From contig JARGPL010000019.1 in assembly GCA_029210175.1 (NCBI GenBank), forward strand, positions 186,001-250,000: a DNA stretch of 64,000 nucleotides. Reading direction: 5' to 3'. This stretch comes from Minwuia sp. (GTDB lineage Bacteria > Pseudomonadota > Alphaproteobacteria > Minwuiales > Minwuiaceae). The stretch's first letter is position 1. Each line of letters starts with the position of its first letter. A model generated the notes under the pieces. That model saw nothing but the letters and a program-made list of their open reading frames with translations. It was not told where the DNA came from and searched no databases. Position numbers and translations under genes: made by a program. This document shows positions 35,546 to 44,562 of this stretch, piece after piece.

Positions 35546-36443
35546 TCCCACAACCAATCGCCCCCTGCATCCTGCACGGCCAACCCTGTCGCGATTCCGC
35601 CGGATGCGACCGATAACCGGCAAGTCCGGGCAGTTCGGCTTTGCATTCTGGCTGCCGCTCGGCTGGCTGCTGCTGATCACGTTCTGCGCCATCTTCGCGC
35701 CCTGGATCGGCATCCAGGACCCGGACTCGCTGGATTTCATCAATCTGCAATCCGAACCGAACGACGCCCATCTGCTGGGTACCGACCATCTTGGCCGCGA
35801 TGTGCTGGCACGTGTGATCTATGGCGCGCGGGTGTCGCTGGTCGTCGGGTTCTGCGCCCCGGTCGTCGGCATGTTGCTGGGCCTGCCCATCGGCATGATC
35901 GCCGGCTATTTCGGTGGCCGGATCGATGGATTGATCGTCGGCTCCATCGACACCTTCCTGGCGGTGCCGGGTCTGGTCCTGCTGCTGCTGTTCTCGCTCA
36001 TCTTCGGCGGCAGCCTGCTGGTCGTGACGGTCAGTCTGGGACTGCTGTTCATCCCCATCTTCGCGCGCATCAGTCGGGCAGCGACACTCAGCTTCAATTC
36101 ATCGGAATTCGTGCTGGCGGCGCGCACCATCGGCGCAGGCGATTTCAACATCCTGGTGCGGGAACTGTTGCCCAACGTTGTCCTGCCGGTGCTGGCCTTC
36201 GGACTGGTTGCGGTGGCGAGCGCCATCGTCGTGGAAGGCGCCTTGAGCTTTCTCGGCCTGTCGGTCCCCGCCCCGCATCCCAGCTGGGGCGGCATGATTG
36301 CCGGTGGACGCGAACATCTCGAGGAGTCGCCCCATATCAGTATCTTCCCGGCCATCGTCATGTTCCTGACCGTGCTGTCGTTCAATCTGGTGGGTGACAC
36401 CTTGCGCAGTCGCTTCGCTGACGTGCGGGAGGCTGCGATCTGA
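35538..36443 (+). CDS. ABC transporter permease (DppC-like)
   Basis: The second permease of the importer (301 aa) starts with a soluble segment and then a first helix (FAFWLPLGWLLLITFCAIFAPWIG). It carries the family motif LLGTDHLGRDVLARVIYGARVSL and the EAA-type loop FVLAARTIGAGDFNILVRELLPNV, and ends SFNLVGDTLRSRFADVRE. It forms a heterodimer with the upstream permease. Start and stop overlap or abut its neighbours, showing a single transcript. Confidence 0.94.
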   Translation: MADPTTNRPLHPARPTLSRFRRMRPITGKSGQFGFAFWLPLGWLLLITFCAIFAPWIGIQDPDSLDFINLQSEPNDAHLLGTDHLGRDVLARVIYGARVSLVVGFCAPVVGMLLGLPIGMIAGYFGGRIDGLIVGSIDTFLAVPGLVLLLLFSLIFGGSLLVVTVSLGLLFIPIFARISRAATLSFNSSEFVLAARTIGAGDFNILVRELLPNVVLPVLAFGLVAVASAIVVEGALSFLGLSVPAPHPSWGGMIAGGREHLEESPHISIFPAIVMFLTVLSFNLVGDTLRSRFADVREAAI

Positions 36444-36445
36444 AC

Positions 36446-37468
36446 ATGGCCGATCCCCTGCTCGAACTCACCAACGTCTCCACCCACTTCCACTCCCCTG
36501 CCGGGCGTGTCCGTGCCGTCGATGGTGTGTCCTTTTCGCTGAAGGCTGGGCAGACCCTGGGCCTTGTCGGTGAATCCGGGTCCGGCAAGTCCGTCCTGGC
36601 ACGCACCATCATGGGGCTGTTGCCGTCCTATGCGGAGATCCCTGAGGGCAGCGCCATCAGCTTCGATGGCCACAATCTGCTGACCCTGGACCGCAAGGCG
36701 CGGCGGGCGATTTCCGGTCCTGGTATCGGCATGATCTTCCAGGATCCGATGACCAGCCTGAATCCGGTCATGAAGATCGGGCAGCAGGTCTATGAGGGGA
36801 TGCGCCACCACTTCGGCACCAGCAAGCGCGCCGGGCGGGAACGGGCCATTGAATTGCTGACGGAGGTCGGCATTCCCCAGCCCGACGTGCGCGTCGACCA
36901 GTTTCCACACCAGTTGTCCGGCGGCATGAGGCAGCGTGTGGCCATCGCCATTGCGCTGGCCTGCGAGCCGAAACTGCTGATCGCGGATGAGCCCACCACC
37001 GCGCTGGATGTTACCGTGCAGGCGGGCATCCTGGACCTGTTGCAGCGCGAACAGCGTGACCGGGGCATGACCATGATCCTGATCACGCATGATCTGGGGG
37101 TGGTCGCGGGCCGCTGTGACAATGTCGCGGTGATGTACGCTGGCGGCATCGTGGAAACCGGCACGACCTTGAGCCTGTTTGCCCGCACCCGCATGCGCTA
37201 CACCCAGGCCCTGCTGGACTCCATCCCCCGTCTGGATCGCCCACCGCATGAGCGGCTGCAGTCCATCGGCGGTCGCCCGCCCAACCTGATCGATCCGCCT
37301 GCAGGCTGCCGCTTCGCACCGCGTTGCGCACACAGGAATGCCCATTGCGACACCGACATTCCGCCGATCACGGCCGATGAGCAGGATCCAAGCCATCGTT
37401 TCGCCTGCTGGAATCCGCGCGATCCCGATGCAGAGGCATCCGACAAGGCCACGGGGGACGCGGCATGA
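36446..37468 (+). CDS. ABC transporter ATP-binding protein (DppD-like)
   Basis: This is the first of two ATPases that power the importer. Walker A is GESGSGKSVLARTI, the Q loop lies in MIFQDPMTSLNPV, the signature is QLSGGMRQRVAIA, Walker B is LLIADEPTTALDV, and the H loop lies in LITHDLGVVAG. The C-terminal oligopeptide/dipeptide extension contains four Cys (GCRFAPRCAHRNAHCDTD and CWNP), a pattern that binds a 4Fe-4S cluster in some Dpp ATPases. Its 340 aa are of normal length, and its end overlaps the next gene by 4 bp. Confidence 0.95.
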   Translation: MADPLLELTNVSTHFHSPAGRVRAVDGVSFSLKAGQTLGLVGESGSGKSVLARTIMGLLPSYAEIPEGSAISFDGHNLLTLDRKARRAISGPGIGMIFQDPMTSLNPVMKIGQQVYEGMRHHFGTSKRAGRERAIELLTEVGIPQPDVRVDQFPHQLSGGMRQRVAIAIALACEPKLLIADEPTTALDVTVQAGILDLLQREQRDRGMTMILITHDLGVVAGRCDNVAVMYAGGIVETGTTLSLFARTRMRYTQALLDSIPRLDRPPHERLQSIGGRPPNLIDPPAGCRFAPRCAHRNAHCDTDIPPITADEQDPSHRFACWNPRDPDAEASDKATGDAA

Positions 37469-38427
37469 GCGACATCCTGCTGGACGTTCGTGACCTGGTC
37501 GTGGAATTTCCAACCCGCAAGGGTCTGGTGCAGGCCGTCAGCGGCGTCACGTTCCAGCTCAACCGCGGCGAGACCCTGGCGCTGGTCGGTGAATCCGGCT
37601 GCGGCAAGTCCACGACAGCCCGCGCCGTCATGCAGCTGCCCCGCCCGACCAGCGGCAGCATCGTGCTGGATGGCGACGATCTGGTGGCCGCTGGCAAACG
37701 CGACCTGCGCAGGCTGCGGCGCAAGTTCCAGATGATCTTCCAGAACCCGATCGCATCCCTGAACCCCCGCAAGCGGATCAGTGACGTGATCGAGAAACCG
37801 CTGAAGATCGCGGGGGAACTGGACGCCGCAAAGCGCCGCACCGCAGTGATGGAACTGCTGGAAACCGTCGGACTGGACCCTGCGGTGGCCATGGACAAGC
37901 GCCCGCATGAATTCTCCGGCGGTCAGTGCCAGCGCATATCGATCGCGCGGGCGCTGATCCTGGAACCGGACCTGCTGATCTGTGATGAGCCTGTATCGGC
38001 CCTGGACGTCTCCATACAGGCGCAGATCCTGAATCTGCTGGAAGACATGAAGCAGCGCTATGACCTGACCATGCTGTTCATCAGCCATGATCTGGCCGTG
38101 GTACGGAACGTCGCCGACCGGGTTGCCGTGATGTACCTCGGCCGGTTCTGCGAGGTCGGCAGGTCAGAAGAACTGTTCGACAGCCCGGCACATCCCTATA
38201 CGCGTGCCCTTCTGAGTGCCATTCCGGTGCCGGACCCGACCGTGAAGCCGAAACCGATCGAGATGATCCAGGGCGACCTGCCGTCCCCCATCTCGCCACC
38301 CAGTGGCTGCCGGTTCCGCACGCGGTGCCCGCTGGCGACAGACCGCTGCACGTCAGAGGTGCCGGAAATGCGGGGCCTGCCGGATGGCCGTGCCGTTGCC
38401 TGCCACCACCCCCTGATCGGCACCTGA
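37465..38427 (+). CDS. ABC transporter ATP-binding protein (DppF-like)
   Basis: The second ATPase of the importer has Walker A GESGCGKSTTARAV, MIFQNPIASLNPRKR, signature EFSGGQCQRISIARAL, Walker B LLICDEPVSALDV, and LFISHDLAVVRN. The C-terminal Cys-containing extension is GCRFRTRCPLATDRC with a final ACHHP. In the ABC signature, Cys replaces the more common Gln/Arg after GGQ. It ends the five-gene operon. An imperfect hairpin (CCGGAAACG/CGTTCCGG, 38432-38455) follows the stop and may act as a terminator, though it lacks a T-tract. Confidence 0.95.
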   Translation: MSDILLDVRDLVVEFPTRKGLVQAVSGVTFQLNRGETLALVGESGCGKSTTARAVMQLPRPTSGSIVLDGDDLVAAGKRDLRRLRRKFQMIFQNPIASLNPRKRISDVIEKPLKIAGELDAAKRRTAVMELLETVGLDPAVAMDKRPHEFSGGQCQRISIARALILEPDLLICDEPVSALDVSIQAQILNLLEDMKQRYDLTMLFISHDLAVVRNVADRVAVMYLGRFCEVGRSEELFDSPAHPYTRALLSAIPVPDPTVKPKPIEMIQGDLPSPISPPSGCRFRTRCPLATDRCTSEVPEMRGLPDGRAVACHHPLIGT

Positions 38428-38538
38428 GCAGCCGGAAACGATTGACCGTTCCGGAAACAGACTGGTGACGGTCGAGGCATTGTCACGGTGCCCGTTGCGC
38501 GTCATATCGCCAGCACAGGCAACAACAGGCAGACGCAC

Positions 38539-38934
38539 ATGACCGATGCATCCCAGATCGCGGAACCGCTGGATACCGCCACGATCCATGGCTATCACGC
38601 GCACATCTACTATCGGAACGAGGCAGAGCGGGCCGAGGCTGCGGTGCTGCGCCAACAGATCAAGGCCCGGTTCCAGGTCATCCCAGGACGGTGGCGGGAT
38701 CAGCCCGTCGGACCACATCCCCTGCCGATGTTTCAGATGGCCTTCACGCCGGCAGTATTCATCACGCTGACACCATGGCTGATGCTGAACCGGCGCGGGC
38801 TGACCGTTCTGGTCCATCCGGAAACCGGCGACGAAGTCAGTGACCATGCCGTCCACCCGCTCTGGCTGGGTGAAGTCCTGGACCTGAACATCGATTTCCT
38901 GCGTGCCTTCGCGGGACGCGCCGGACGCGCCTGA
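38539..38934 (+). CDS. DOPA 4,5-dioxygenase family protein
   Basis: The 131-aa protein matches the DOPA-dioxygenase-like family: HGYHAHIYYRNEAERAEAAVLR, GRWRDQPVGPHPLPMFQMAF, FITLTPWLMLNRRGLTVLVH and DHAVHPLWLGEVLDLN. The conserved His residues (HAH, PHP) would bind a metal. Plant and fungal relatives open catechol rings of DOPA; bacterial members are mostly untested. The ATG at 38539 follows AGGCAGACG and begins MTDASQIAEP. An upstream ATG at 38488 would add 17 residues of poor quality. Confidence 0.88.
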   Translation: MTDASQIAEPLDTATIHGYHAHIYYRNEAERAEAAVLRQQIKARFQVIPGRWRDQPVGPHPLPMFQMAFTPAVFITLTPWLMLNRRGLTVLVHPETGDEVSDHAVHPLWLGEVLDLNIDFLRAFAGRAGRA

Positions 38935-38943
38935 GTCCTGACG

Positions 38944-39279
38944 TCAGAACAGGCGCGCACCATTCGGTACCGGGGTTGAGGGCGCGATCAGGATCACGTT
39001 GCCATCCGCATCCGGGAATCCCAGCGTCAGGCATTCGCTCATGAAGGTGCCGATCTGCTTCGGTGGAAAGTTGACCACACTGGCGACCTGCCGCCCCAGC
39101 AGTTCCTCGCGATCATAGTTGGTGATCTGGGCTGAGGTCTTGCGGGTCCCGATTTCCTCACCGAAGTCGATCCAGAGCTTCCATGCCGGTCGTCGCGCCT
39201 CCGGAAACGGCTGCACGTCGACAACGGTCCCGACACGTATATCGACCCGCTGGAACTCGTCGTAGGTCAGATCGTTCAT
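38944..39279 (-). CDS. csaA: tRNA-binding domain protein, CsaA-like
   Basis: This 111-aa protein is a stand-alone OB-fold EMAP/tRNA-binding domain: FQRVDIRVGTVVDVQPFPEARRPAWKLWIDFG, TSAQITNYDREELLGRQVASVVNFPPKQIG and MSECLTLGFPDADGNVILIAP. It matches CsaA, a dimeric RNA-binding protein with reported chaperone-like activity. The ATG at 39279 (MNDLTYDEF) gives the standard length. It lies 25 bp downstream of the SDR gene on the same strand. Confidence 0.92.
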   Translation of the reverse strand: MNDLTYDEFQRVDIRVGTVVDVQPFPEARRPAWKLWIDFGEEIGTRKTSAQITNYDREELLGRQVASVVNFPPKQIGTFMSECLTLGFPDADGNVILIAPSTPVPNGARLF

Positions 39280-39304
39280 CGGGACCCCCTGTCGGATACC
39301 TGGA

Positions 39305-40078
39305 TCAGAAGCCGATATGGCTGCCACCGTCGATGGTCAGGTGCTGACCGGTGATATAGCTGGCGCCTGGTGAAAGCAGGAAACACACCGGCACCGAAAC
39401 CTCGTCCGGGTCGGAGAAACGCCCAAGCGGAATCTGCGCCATGTAGCGGTCACGGAACTTCTCGCCCCGGATCGTTTCCGTCATCGGTGTTTCCACCAGA
39501 CCGAAACAGACCGAATTGACGTTGATGTTGTGGCGACCCCATTCCCGCGCCGCACTCATGCTCAGACCCAGCACGCCGGACTTGGCGGCACCATAGTTGA
39601 TCTGCCCCACCGTGCCCCGGCGACCGGCAATGGACGACACGTTGACGACACGGCCCGGTGCCGTATCCCCATCCTTCCGCCGTTCGATGATGTGGCGACC
39701 GACGGCCTGCAGGCACAGGAACACGCCCGTCAGATTGACGTCGATGACTTCCTGCCAGGTCTTGAACGCCATCTTGTCGATCATGGCAGCGCGGACGATA
39801 CCGGCGTTGTTCACCAGCCCGTGCAGCGCGCCCGCTTCGCGGACGATGTCATTGACCATGCGTTCCACAGCCGCCGGGTCATCCACCGACCCGACATGCA
39901 CCATCGTGTCATCGCGCCCGATCAGGTCCGATGTCTCGTTCAGGCCGTCCCCGTTCACGTCATTGATGGCGACACGCGCGCCCAGCGATGCCGCCTGACA
40001 GGCCACGGCACGGCCGATGCCCTGCCCCGCGCCTGTCACCAGCACGGTCATCCCCTGCAACGTCATTGGATTGGTCAT
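39305..40078 (-). CDS. Short-chain dehydrogenase/reductase (FabG-like)
   Basis: The classical SDR of 257 aa has the cofactor motif VLVTGAGQGIGRAVACQAASLG, the NNAG motif LHGLVNNAGIVRAAM, catalytic Ser in VVNVSSIAGRRG, and YGAAKSG (YxxxK). It ends SYITGQHLTIDGGSHIGF. The ATG at 40078 has GGGGGGAGA upstream. Substrate and cofactor preference cannot be assigned; members range from 3-oxoacyl-ACP reductases to alcohol dehydrogenases. It is transcribed with the csaA-like gene. Confidence 0.92.
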   Translation of the reverse strand: MTNPMTLQGMTVLVTGAGQGIGRAVACQAASLGARVAINDVNGDGLNETSDLIGRDDTMVHVGSVDDPAAVERMVNDIVREAGALHGLVNNAGIVRAAMIDKMAFKTWQEVIDVNLTGVFLCLQAVGRHIIERRKDGDTAPGRVVNVSSIAGRRGTVGQINYGAAKSGVLGLSMSAAREWGRHNINVNSVCFGLVETPMTETIRGEKFRDRYMAQIPLGRFSDPDEVSVPVCFLLSPGASYITGQHLTIDGGSHIGF

Positions 40079-40213
40079 GATTGGTCTCCCCCCAGTCAGT
40101 GTGTCACCCCATTCAGGCAACGCAACGCGGGCGGGTCAATCAGTTATTGCGGGACCCTGGGCGTTCCGCGGTCCGATTGCATCGCCCTGCCCGACCGTGG
40201 TGAAATATCCCAC

Positions 40214-41686
40214 TCAGTTCCTGGCAGTCGGCAGATCGGGAAGATTGAATACCTGACCGGGATAGATCAGGTCCGGGTCGCGGATGCGGTCCTGATTGGC
40301 CTCGTAGATGGTGGTGTAGCTGATGCCACGACCATAGGTCCGGCGCGCAATGCGCCACAGCGAGTTGCCCGGCTGCACAACCACCTGATCGATGGTGATC
40401 CGCACGGCCTCCGGCGTGGCGCGGACGAACGGCAGTTCGATGCGCGCCAGCACGGTGCCACCGCCATCCACATGATCGACCCGCAGGACATGAACCCCCG
40501 GTGCAACCTCCACGTCCGGCACGATGCGCCACTGGCCACCGGCATCGGAACGGGTCCGGCCCGCAAAGACACCATCGACGTAGGCGCGCAATTCCGCGTC
40601 CGGCACACCGGAACCCGACATCTCCAGATTGCCATTGTCGTCATAATCGACCTTGGCGAGGTTCAGGCCCTTGGGCATTGCGATGGGGTCGGGCGAATCC
40701 GGGGCCTGCAGGATGCGCGTGCCCGTGCGGTTCTTCGGTGTCAGCAATGCGATTGCCTTGCCGTCGCTGGACAGGTCGGCACAATCCGGCACCACCAGCA
40801 CAACACTCTCCGGCGCCTCAGCCAGACCAGCCGTCGTTTCCGCCGTCAGGGTCAGTTCGACGCCACCGGGCGCAAAGGGTTCCGTCGTTACATGCGCCCA
40901 GGACCCATCGCCATCGGCACGCAGGGTGGCGATGATCTGGCCATTGGCAGCAATGCGGACAATCGCGCGGGACGGCGCAGTACCGGCAATCACGGCAGTG
41001 CAATCGACGTCACTGATCCGCACGACATCGAAGGTCGGCGGCAGCACGGCGCGCTTGGGAATGACCGCCACGTTGTTCTGATTGCTATCCGGCGCGCGCT
41101 TCGGTGCGACCGGCTGCAACCGGGGCTCTGAAACCTGGTCCGCAGCGGCGGCGGCGCTGTCCTGAATGCGATCAAGCTTCTGCTCGACCTTGTCTTCCAC
41201 AATTGCGCGGGTCTGCGCACCGTCAGAGGCGACAGGGTTCGCATCCGCGATCTGCGGAGTGGCCTGTCGAACCTTCGCTTCGGCCTTCGCCTGTGCTTCG
41301 GCAGCGCGCGTTGCGGCTGACTTGGGTTGATTGCGTGCAGTCTGCATTTCCTGCGCGGCAGCATCCGCCGAGACTTCGCCCCCCGGCTTCGCGACAGTGC
41401 CGGTGCTTGACTGCGCCGGGTCGGTGGCGCCAGACACGACGGCTGCGGCAGCGGCATCGTTCTGCGTCACGGGCTCATTTGCGACGGCCTCATTCGGCAC
41501 CGGCGCAGCAGAGCTCTCGGCGGGCGGGGCGATGGCCTGCGGTGCATTCGTTGATTCTGCTGGCTCAGAAGGGGGCGTGACCGCCACCTGAGGTGTCTGT
41601 TCAGGCGCATCGTCACCACTGAACATGAACAGACCAGCCACGATGATTGCGGCGACGGCAATGAGGACGATCAGGATTCGGTTCAA
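40214..41686 (-). CDS. Membrane-anchored LysM-domain protein
   Basis: The 490-aa protein starts with an uncleaved helix (LIVLIAVAAIIVAGLFMF). It continues with a long low-complexity Ala/Glu/Pro/Gln linker (about residues 25-190), two Ig-like or bacterial-surface-type beta segments (DCTAVIAGTAPSRAIVRIAA; GSGVPDAELRAYVDGVFAGRT), and a C-terminal LysM (QVVVQPGNSLWRIARRTYGRG ... DPDLIYPGQVFNLP). This layout spans the periplasm and anchors peptidoglycan, as in other alphaproteobacterial LysM proteins. No enzymatic domain is seen. Confidence 0.85.
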   Translation of the reverse strand: MNRILIVLIAVAAIIVAGLFMFSGDDAPEQTPQVAVTPPSEPAESTNAPQAIAPPAESSAAPVPNEAVANEPVTQNDAAAAAVVSGATDPAQSSTGTVAKPGGEVSADAAAQEMQTARNQPKSAATRAAEAQAKAEAKVRQATPQIADANPVASDGAQTRAIVEDKVEQKLDRIQDSAAAAADQVSEPRLQPVAPKRAPDSNQNNVAVIPKRAVLPPTFDVVRISDVDCTAVIAGTAPSRAIVRIAANGQIIATLRADGDGSWAHVTTEPFAPGGVELTLTAETTAGLAEAPESVVLVVPDCADLSSDGKAIALLTPKNRTGTRILQAPDSPDPIAMPKGLNLAKVDYDDNGNLEMSGSGVPDAELRAYVDGVFAGRTRSDAGGQWRIVPDVEVAPGVHVLRVDHVDGGGTVLARIELPFVRATPEAVRITIDQVVVQPGNSLWRIARRTYGRGISYTTIYEANQDRIRDPDLIYPGQVFNLPDLPTARN

Positions 41687-41794
41687 CGCAACAACGCCCG
41701 GTCATTTGTGGCAATTCCGTGATACCTAGTCCGATCATCCTGAAATCGCAACGATTCCCTGTGATTCCACGCATGATGCAGGATCAACGGGGCA

Positions 41795-42181
41795 TCATTC
41801 AGGCAAGGTGACGGCAATTGTCTCACCGCTGAAGCCATGGACATTGTCCCCGGCCCGGATCGTCACCGTGCGGATCCCCGCCGGCACCTCCATATCATGA
41901 TAGCGGGTGAAGGGCTGTTCGTTCTCGTGCGGGTGGTGAAGCACGCGGGTGCCGAGGACGGTGCCGTCCGGCGCCACGACATCCCAGCTGTTCGAATAAT
42001 GATCCCAGCCGGTATCAGCGTGACGGACGGTGACGCGGAATCGGTATATGTTCGGTCCCGACTTCTTCATGTGAAGCACCCGCACATCCACGACATCGGC
42101 ACCACCGGCCTTCGCTGCACCGGGCACGACGGCGCTGGCTGCGAGAAACAGAACAACAACAGCAATCAGGCTACGAAACAT
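41795..42181 (-). CDS. Secreted protein of unknown function, 128 aa
   Basis: The protein has a signal peptide (LIAVVVLFLAASAVVPGAAKAGG) and a single beta-rich domain: VVDVRVLHMKKSGPNIYRFRV, HADTGWDHYSNSWDVVAPDG, RVLHHPHENEQPFTRYHDMEVPAG and AGDNVHGFSGETIAVTLPE. This pattern recurs in small alphaproteobacterial periplasmic proteins without known function. His clusters (HHPHE, HGFSG) could bind a metal. The start has GAGGAAAG upstream and its ATG overlaps the ATG of the LOG gene on the other strand. Confidence 0.75.
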   Translation of the reverse strand: MFRSLIAVVVLFLAASAVVPGAAKAGGADVVDVRVLHMKKSGPNIYRFRVTVRHADTGWDHYSNSWDVVAPDGTVLGTRVLHHPHENEQPFTRYHDMEVPAGIRTVTIRAGDNVHGFSGETIAVTLPE

Positions 42182-42764
42182 GGCGTCACTTTCCTCACTC
42201 TGTGTCTACTGCGGCTCATCCGACCGGGCCAGGCCCGCCTTCCTGGAAGCCGCCGAACGGTTGGGCCGTCTCATGGCCGATGCCCGCGTCGACCTGGTCT
42301 ATGGCGGTGGACGGCTGGGCCTGATGGGTCGTGTCGCAGATGGTGTGCTGGCCGGAAACGGCAGCGTTGTCGGGATCATCCCCGATCACCTGCACCGTGT
42401 CGAGGTGCGCCACGAAGGTGTCACGGAACTGTTGATCGTGGACACGATGCACGAGCGCAAGGCGGAGATGTTTCGCCGCTCCGACGCGTTCTGCGTCCTG
42501 CCCGGTGGCATCGGCACCCTGGACGAGGTCGTGGAAATCCTGACCTGGCGGCAGCTGGGCCTGCATGATGACCCGATCGTCATCGTCAACCAGGACGGTT
42601 TCTTCACGCCGTTCCGGGCCTTGCTCGATCATATCGTCGCTGAAAATTTCGCGGGCCAGCAGACCTTGGATTTCCTGACCTGGGTGGATACAGTGGATGA
42701 CGTTCTGCCCGCAATCGCGGCCCTGCCGGAACCGGAACTGACGCCCAATGCGGGAAAGCTCTGA
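42180..42764 (+). CDS. LOG-family (TIGR00730) protein
   Basis: The 194-aa protein opens SLCVYCGSSDRARPAF, has VDLVYGGGRLGLMGRVADGVL, and carries the nucleotide-binding/catalytic PGGIGTLDEVVEILTW (PGGxGTxxE). LOG proteins are cytokinin-riboside-5'-monophosphate phosphoribohydrolases; bacterial members hydrolyse AMP-like nucleotides and may serve nucleotide metabolism. Length and start are typical. Only AGG 11 bases upstream could act as RBS, so translation may be weak or partly leaderless. Its ATG overlaps the start of the divergent gene. Confidence 0.92.
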   Translation: MASLSSLCVYCGSSDRARPAFLEAAERLGRLMADARVDLVYGGGRLGLMGRVADGVLAGNGSVVGIIPDHLHRVEVRHEGVTELLIVDTMHERKAEMFRRSDAFCVLPGGIGTLDEVVEILTWRQLGLHDDPIVIVNQDGFFTPFRALLDHIVAENFAGQQTLDFLTWVDTVDDVLPAIAALPEPELTPNAGKL

Positions 42765-42784
42765 CCAGCCCGCACCTGAACCCT

Positions 42785-42813
42785 TTGGACCCGCTTTGGC
42801 CCGATGCTATTAA
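42785..42813 (+). promoter_or_regulatory. Predicted sigma-70 promoter of icd
   Basis: TTGGAC (42785-42790) and TATTAA (42808-42813) are separated by exactly 17 bp and lie about 60 bp upstream of the icd start. The match is good for a housekeeping promoter. Confidence 0.65.
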
Positions 42814-42873
42814 GGCGCGGAAATTCAAGGGCATCGGTTAGTTGGTGCATATCCAGTCATGAAGGGGTTGGGG

Positions 42874-44085
42874 ATGAGCAAGATCAAGGTCGCAAATCCG
42901 GTTGTGGAACTCGATGGGGATGAAATGACCCGGATTATCTGGGATTTCATCAAGCAGAAGCTGATCCTGCCGTACCTCGACATCGACCTGCACTATTACG
43001 ACCTGGGTATTGAGGAACGTGACCGCACCGACGATCAGATCACCATTGATTCGGCGAACGCCATTGCCAGGTACGGCGTTGGCGTGAAGTGCGCGACCAT
43101 CACCCCCGATGAGGATCGCGTCGAGGAATTCAAGCTGAAGCAGATGTGGCGCAGCCCGAACGGCACCATTCGCAACATTCTGGGTGGCACGATCTTCCGT
43201 GAGCCGATCATCTGCCAGAATGTGCCACGGCTTGTCCCCGGCTGGACAGACCCGATCGTGATCGGCCGTCATGCATTCGGTGACCAGTATCGCGCCACCG
43301 ACTTCCTGGTTCCCGGCAAGGGCAAGATGACCCTGAAATGGGAAGGTGAGGACGGCCAGGTGATCGAGCGGGAAATCTATGACTTCCCCAGCAGCGGTGT
43401 CGCCATGTCCATGTACAACCTGGACGATTCCATCCGCGACTTTGCCCGTTCCAGCATGAACTTCGGCCTGGACCGTGGCTGGCCTGTCTACATGTCCACA
43501 AAGAACACGATCCTGAAAGCCTATGACGGGCGCTTCAAGGACCTGTTTGAAGAGGTCTATCAGAAGGAATTCAAGGCAGCCTACGACAAGAAGGGCATCA
43601 CCTACGAACATCGCCTGATCGATGACATGGTGGCCTGCGCCATGAAGTGGTCCGGCAAGTACGTCTGGGCCTGCAAGAACTACGATGGCGATGTGCAGTC
43701 CGATACCGTGGCACAGGGCTTCGGCTCTCTCGGCCTGATGACCTCCGTCCTGATGACCCCGGACGGAAAGACGGTCGAAGCCGAGGCCGCGCATGGCACC
43801 GTGACCCGTCATTACCGCATGCACCAGCAGGGCAAGGAAACGTCGACCAACCCGATCGCGTCGATCTTTGCCTGGACCCGTGGCCTGTCCTATCGCGCAA
43901 AGATGGATGAGAACGTGGCCCTGGGCCAGTTCGCTGACCTGCTGGAAAAGGTCTGCATCTCCACAGTCGAGTCCGGCAACATGACCAAGGATCTCGCGAT
44001 CCTTATCGGCCCTGACCAATCCTGGATGACCACCAACCAGTTCCTGGACGCACTTGACCAGAACCTGCAGAAGGCGCGTGGCTGA
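42874..44085 (+). CDS. icd: NADP-dependent isocitrate dehydrogenase
   Basis: Icd oxidatively decarboxylates isocitrate to 2-oxoglutarate in the TCA cycle. The 403-aa protein is of the eukaryote-like NADP type common in alphaproteobacteria: [30 protein letters not shown]-like [20 protein letters not shown], the substrate Arg region, [29 protein letters not shown] with the metal-binding Asp residues, and [11 protein letters not shown]. The ATG at 42874 follows AAGGGG; an ATG at 42859 lacks an RBS. It is monocistronic between the promoter at 42785 and the terminator at 44151. Confidence 0.98.
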   Translation: MSKIKVANPVVELDGDEMTRIIWDFIKQKLILPYLDIDLHYYDLGIEERDRTDDQITIDSANAIARYGVGVKCATITPDEDRVEEFKLKQMWRSPNGTIRNILGGTIFREPIICQNVPRLVPGWTDPIVIGRHAFGDQYRATDFLVPGKGKMTLKWEGEDGQVIEREIYDFPSSGVAMSMYNLDDSIRDFARSSMNFGLDRGWPVYMSTKNTILKAYDGRFKDLFEEVYQKEFKAAYDKKGITYEHRLIDDMVACAMKWSGKYVWACKNYDGDVQSDTVAQGFGSLGLMTSVLMTPDGKTVEAEAAHGTVTRHYRMHQQGKETSTNPIASIFAWTRGLSYRAKMDENVALGQFADLLEKVCISTVESGNMTKDLAILIGPDQSWMTTNQFLDALDQNLQKARG

Positions 44086-44150
44086 CAACAGCGGCCAGCG
44101 CCATCGCTGCGGGCCTCTGGCCTGCATCGCGATTGCGAATACGTCATGAG

Positions 44151-44182
44151 AAAAGCCCCGGATGTCGTTCCGGGGCTTTTTT
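44151..44182 (+). terminator. Intrinsic terminator of icd
   Basis: AAAAGCCCCGGA and TCCGGGGCTTTT form a perfect 12-bp stem around a 6-nt loop, followed by TT. It lies 66 bp after the icd stop and separates icd from the sarcosine oxidase genes. Confidence 0.93.
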
Positions 44183-44274
44183 CGCATGGGTGCGTGCGGC
44201 TATCGTCAGGAAAGCAGGATCAGCGACGCAGATCCGGGACCCGCTGGGTTTCAGGACCAATGGAGGGGTTTGGC

Positions 44275-44562
44275 GTGATCATCGACTGCCCGGTCTGCGG
44301 GCCAAGGCATCTGACGGAATTCAGCTACGGCGGTGAAGCCAGCCGGACGCCTGTGGGTATTGCGCAGACCGACCAGCAGGCCTGGGAAGGCTATGTCTTC
44401 GCCCGCAACAACCCCCGCGGCCTGCATGATGAACATTGGCAGCATTCCGGCGGTTGCCGGTCCTGGCTGCACGTCCGCCGTGACGTCACCAACCACCGTA
44501 TCCATTCGGTCAGGTTGATGGGCCCCTTTGCCGCGCGCCACGCGGGGCATACTTCGCCATGA
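44275..44562 (+). CDS. soxD: Sarcosine oxidase subunit delta
   Basis: SoxD is the small zinc-binding subunit of heterotetrameric sarcosine oxidase. The 95-aa product has IDCPVCGPRHLTEFSYGGEA, the GCRSWLHVRRDVTNH block with the remaining zinc ligands, and the conserved W/Y-rich middle. The start is GTG at 44275 with GGAGGGG seven bases upstream; the frame is open further upstream but enters the icd terminator. The stop overlaps the soxA ATG (ATGA). In most genomes soxB precedes soxD; here it does not. Confidence 0.92.
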   Translation: MIIDCPVCGPRHLTEFSYGGEASRTPVGIAQTDQQAWEGYVFARNNPRGLHDEHWQHSGGCRSWLHVRRDVTNHRIHSVRLMGPFAARHAGHTSP

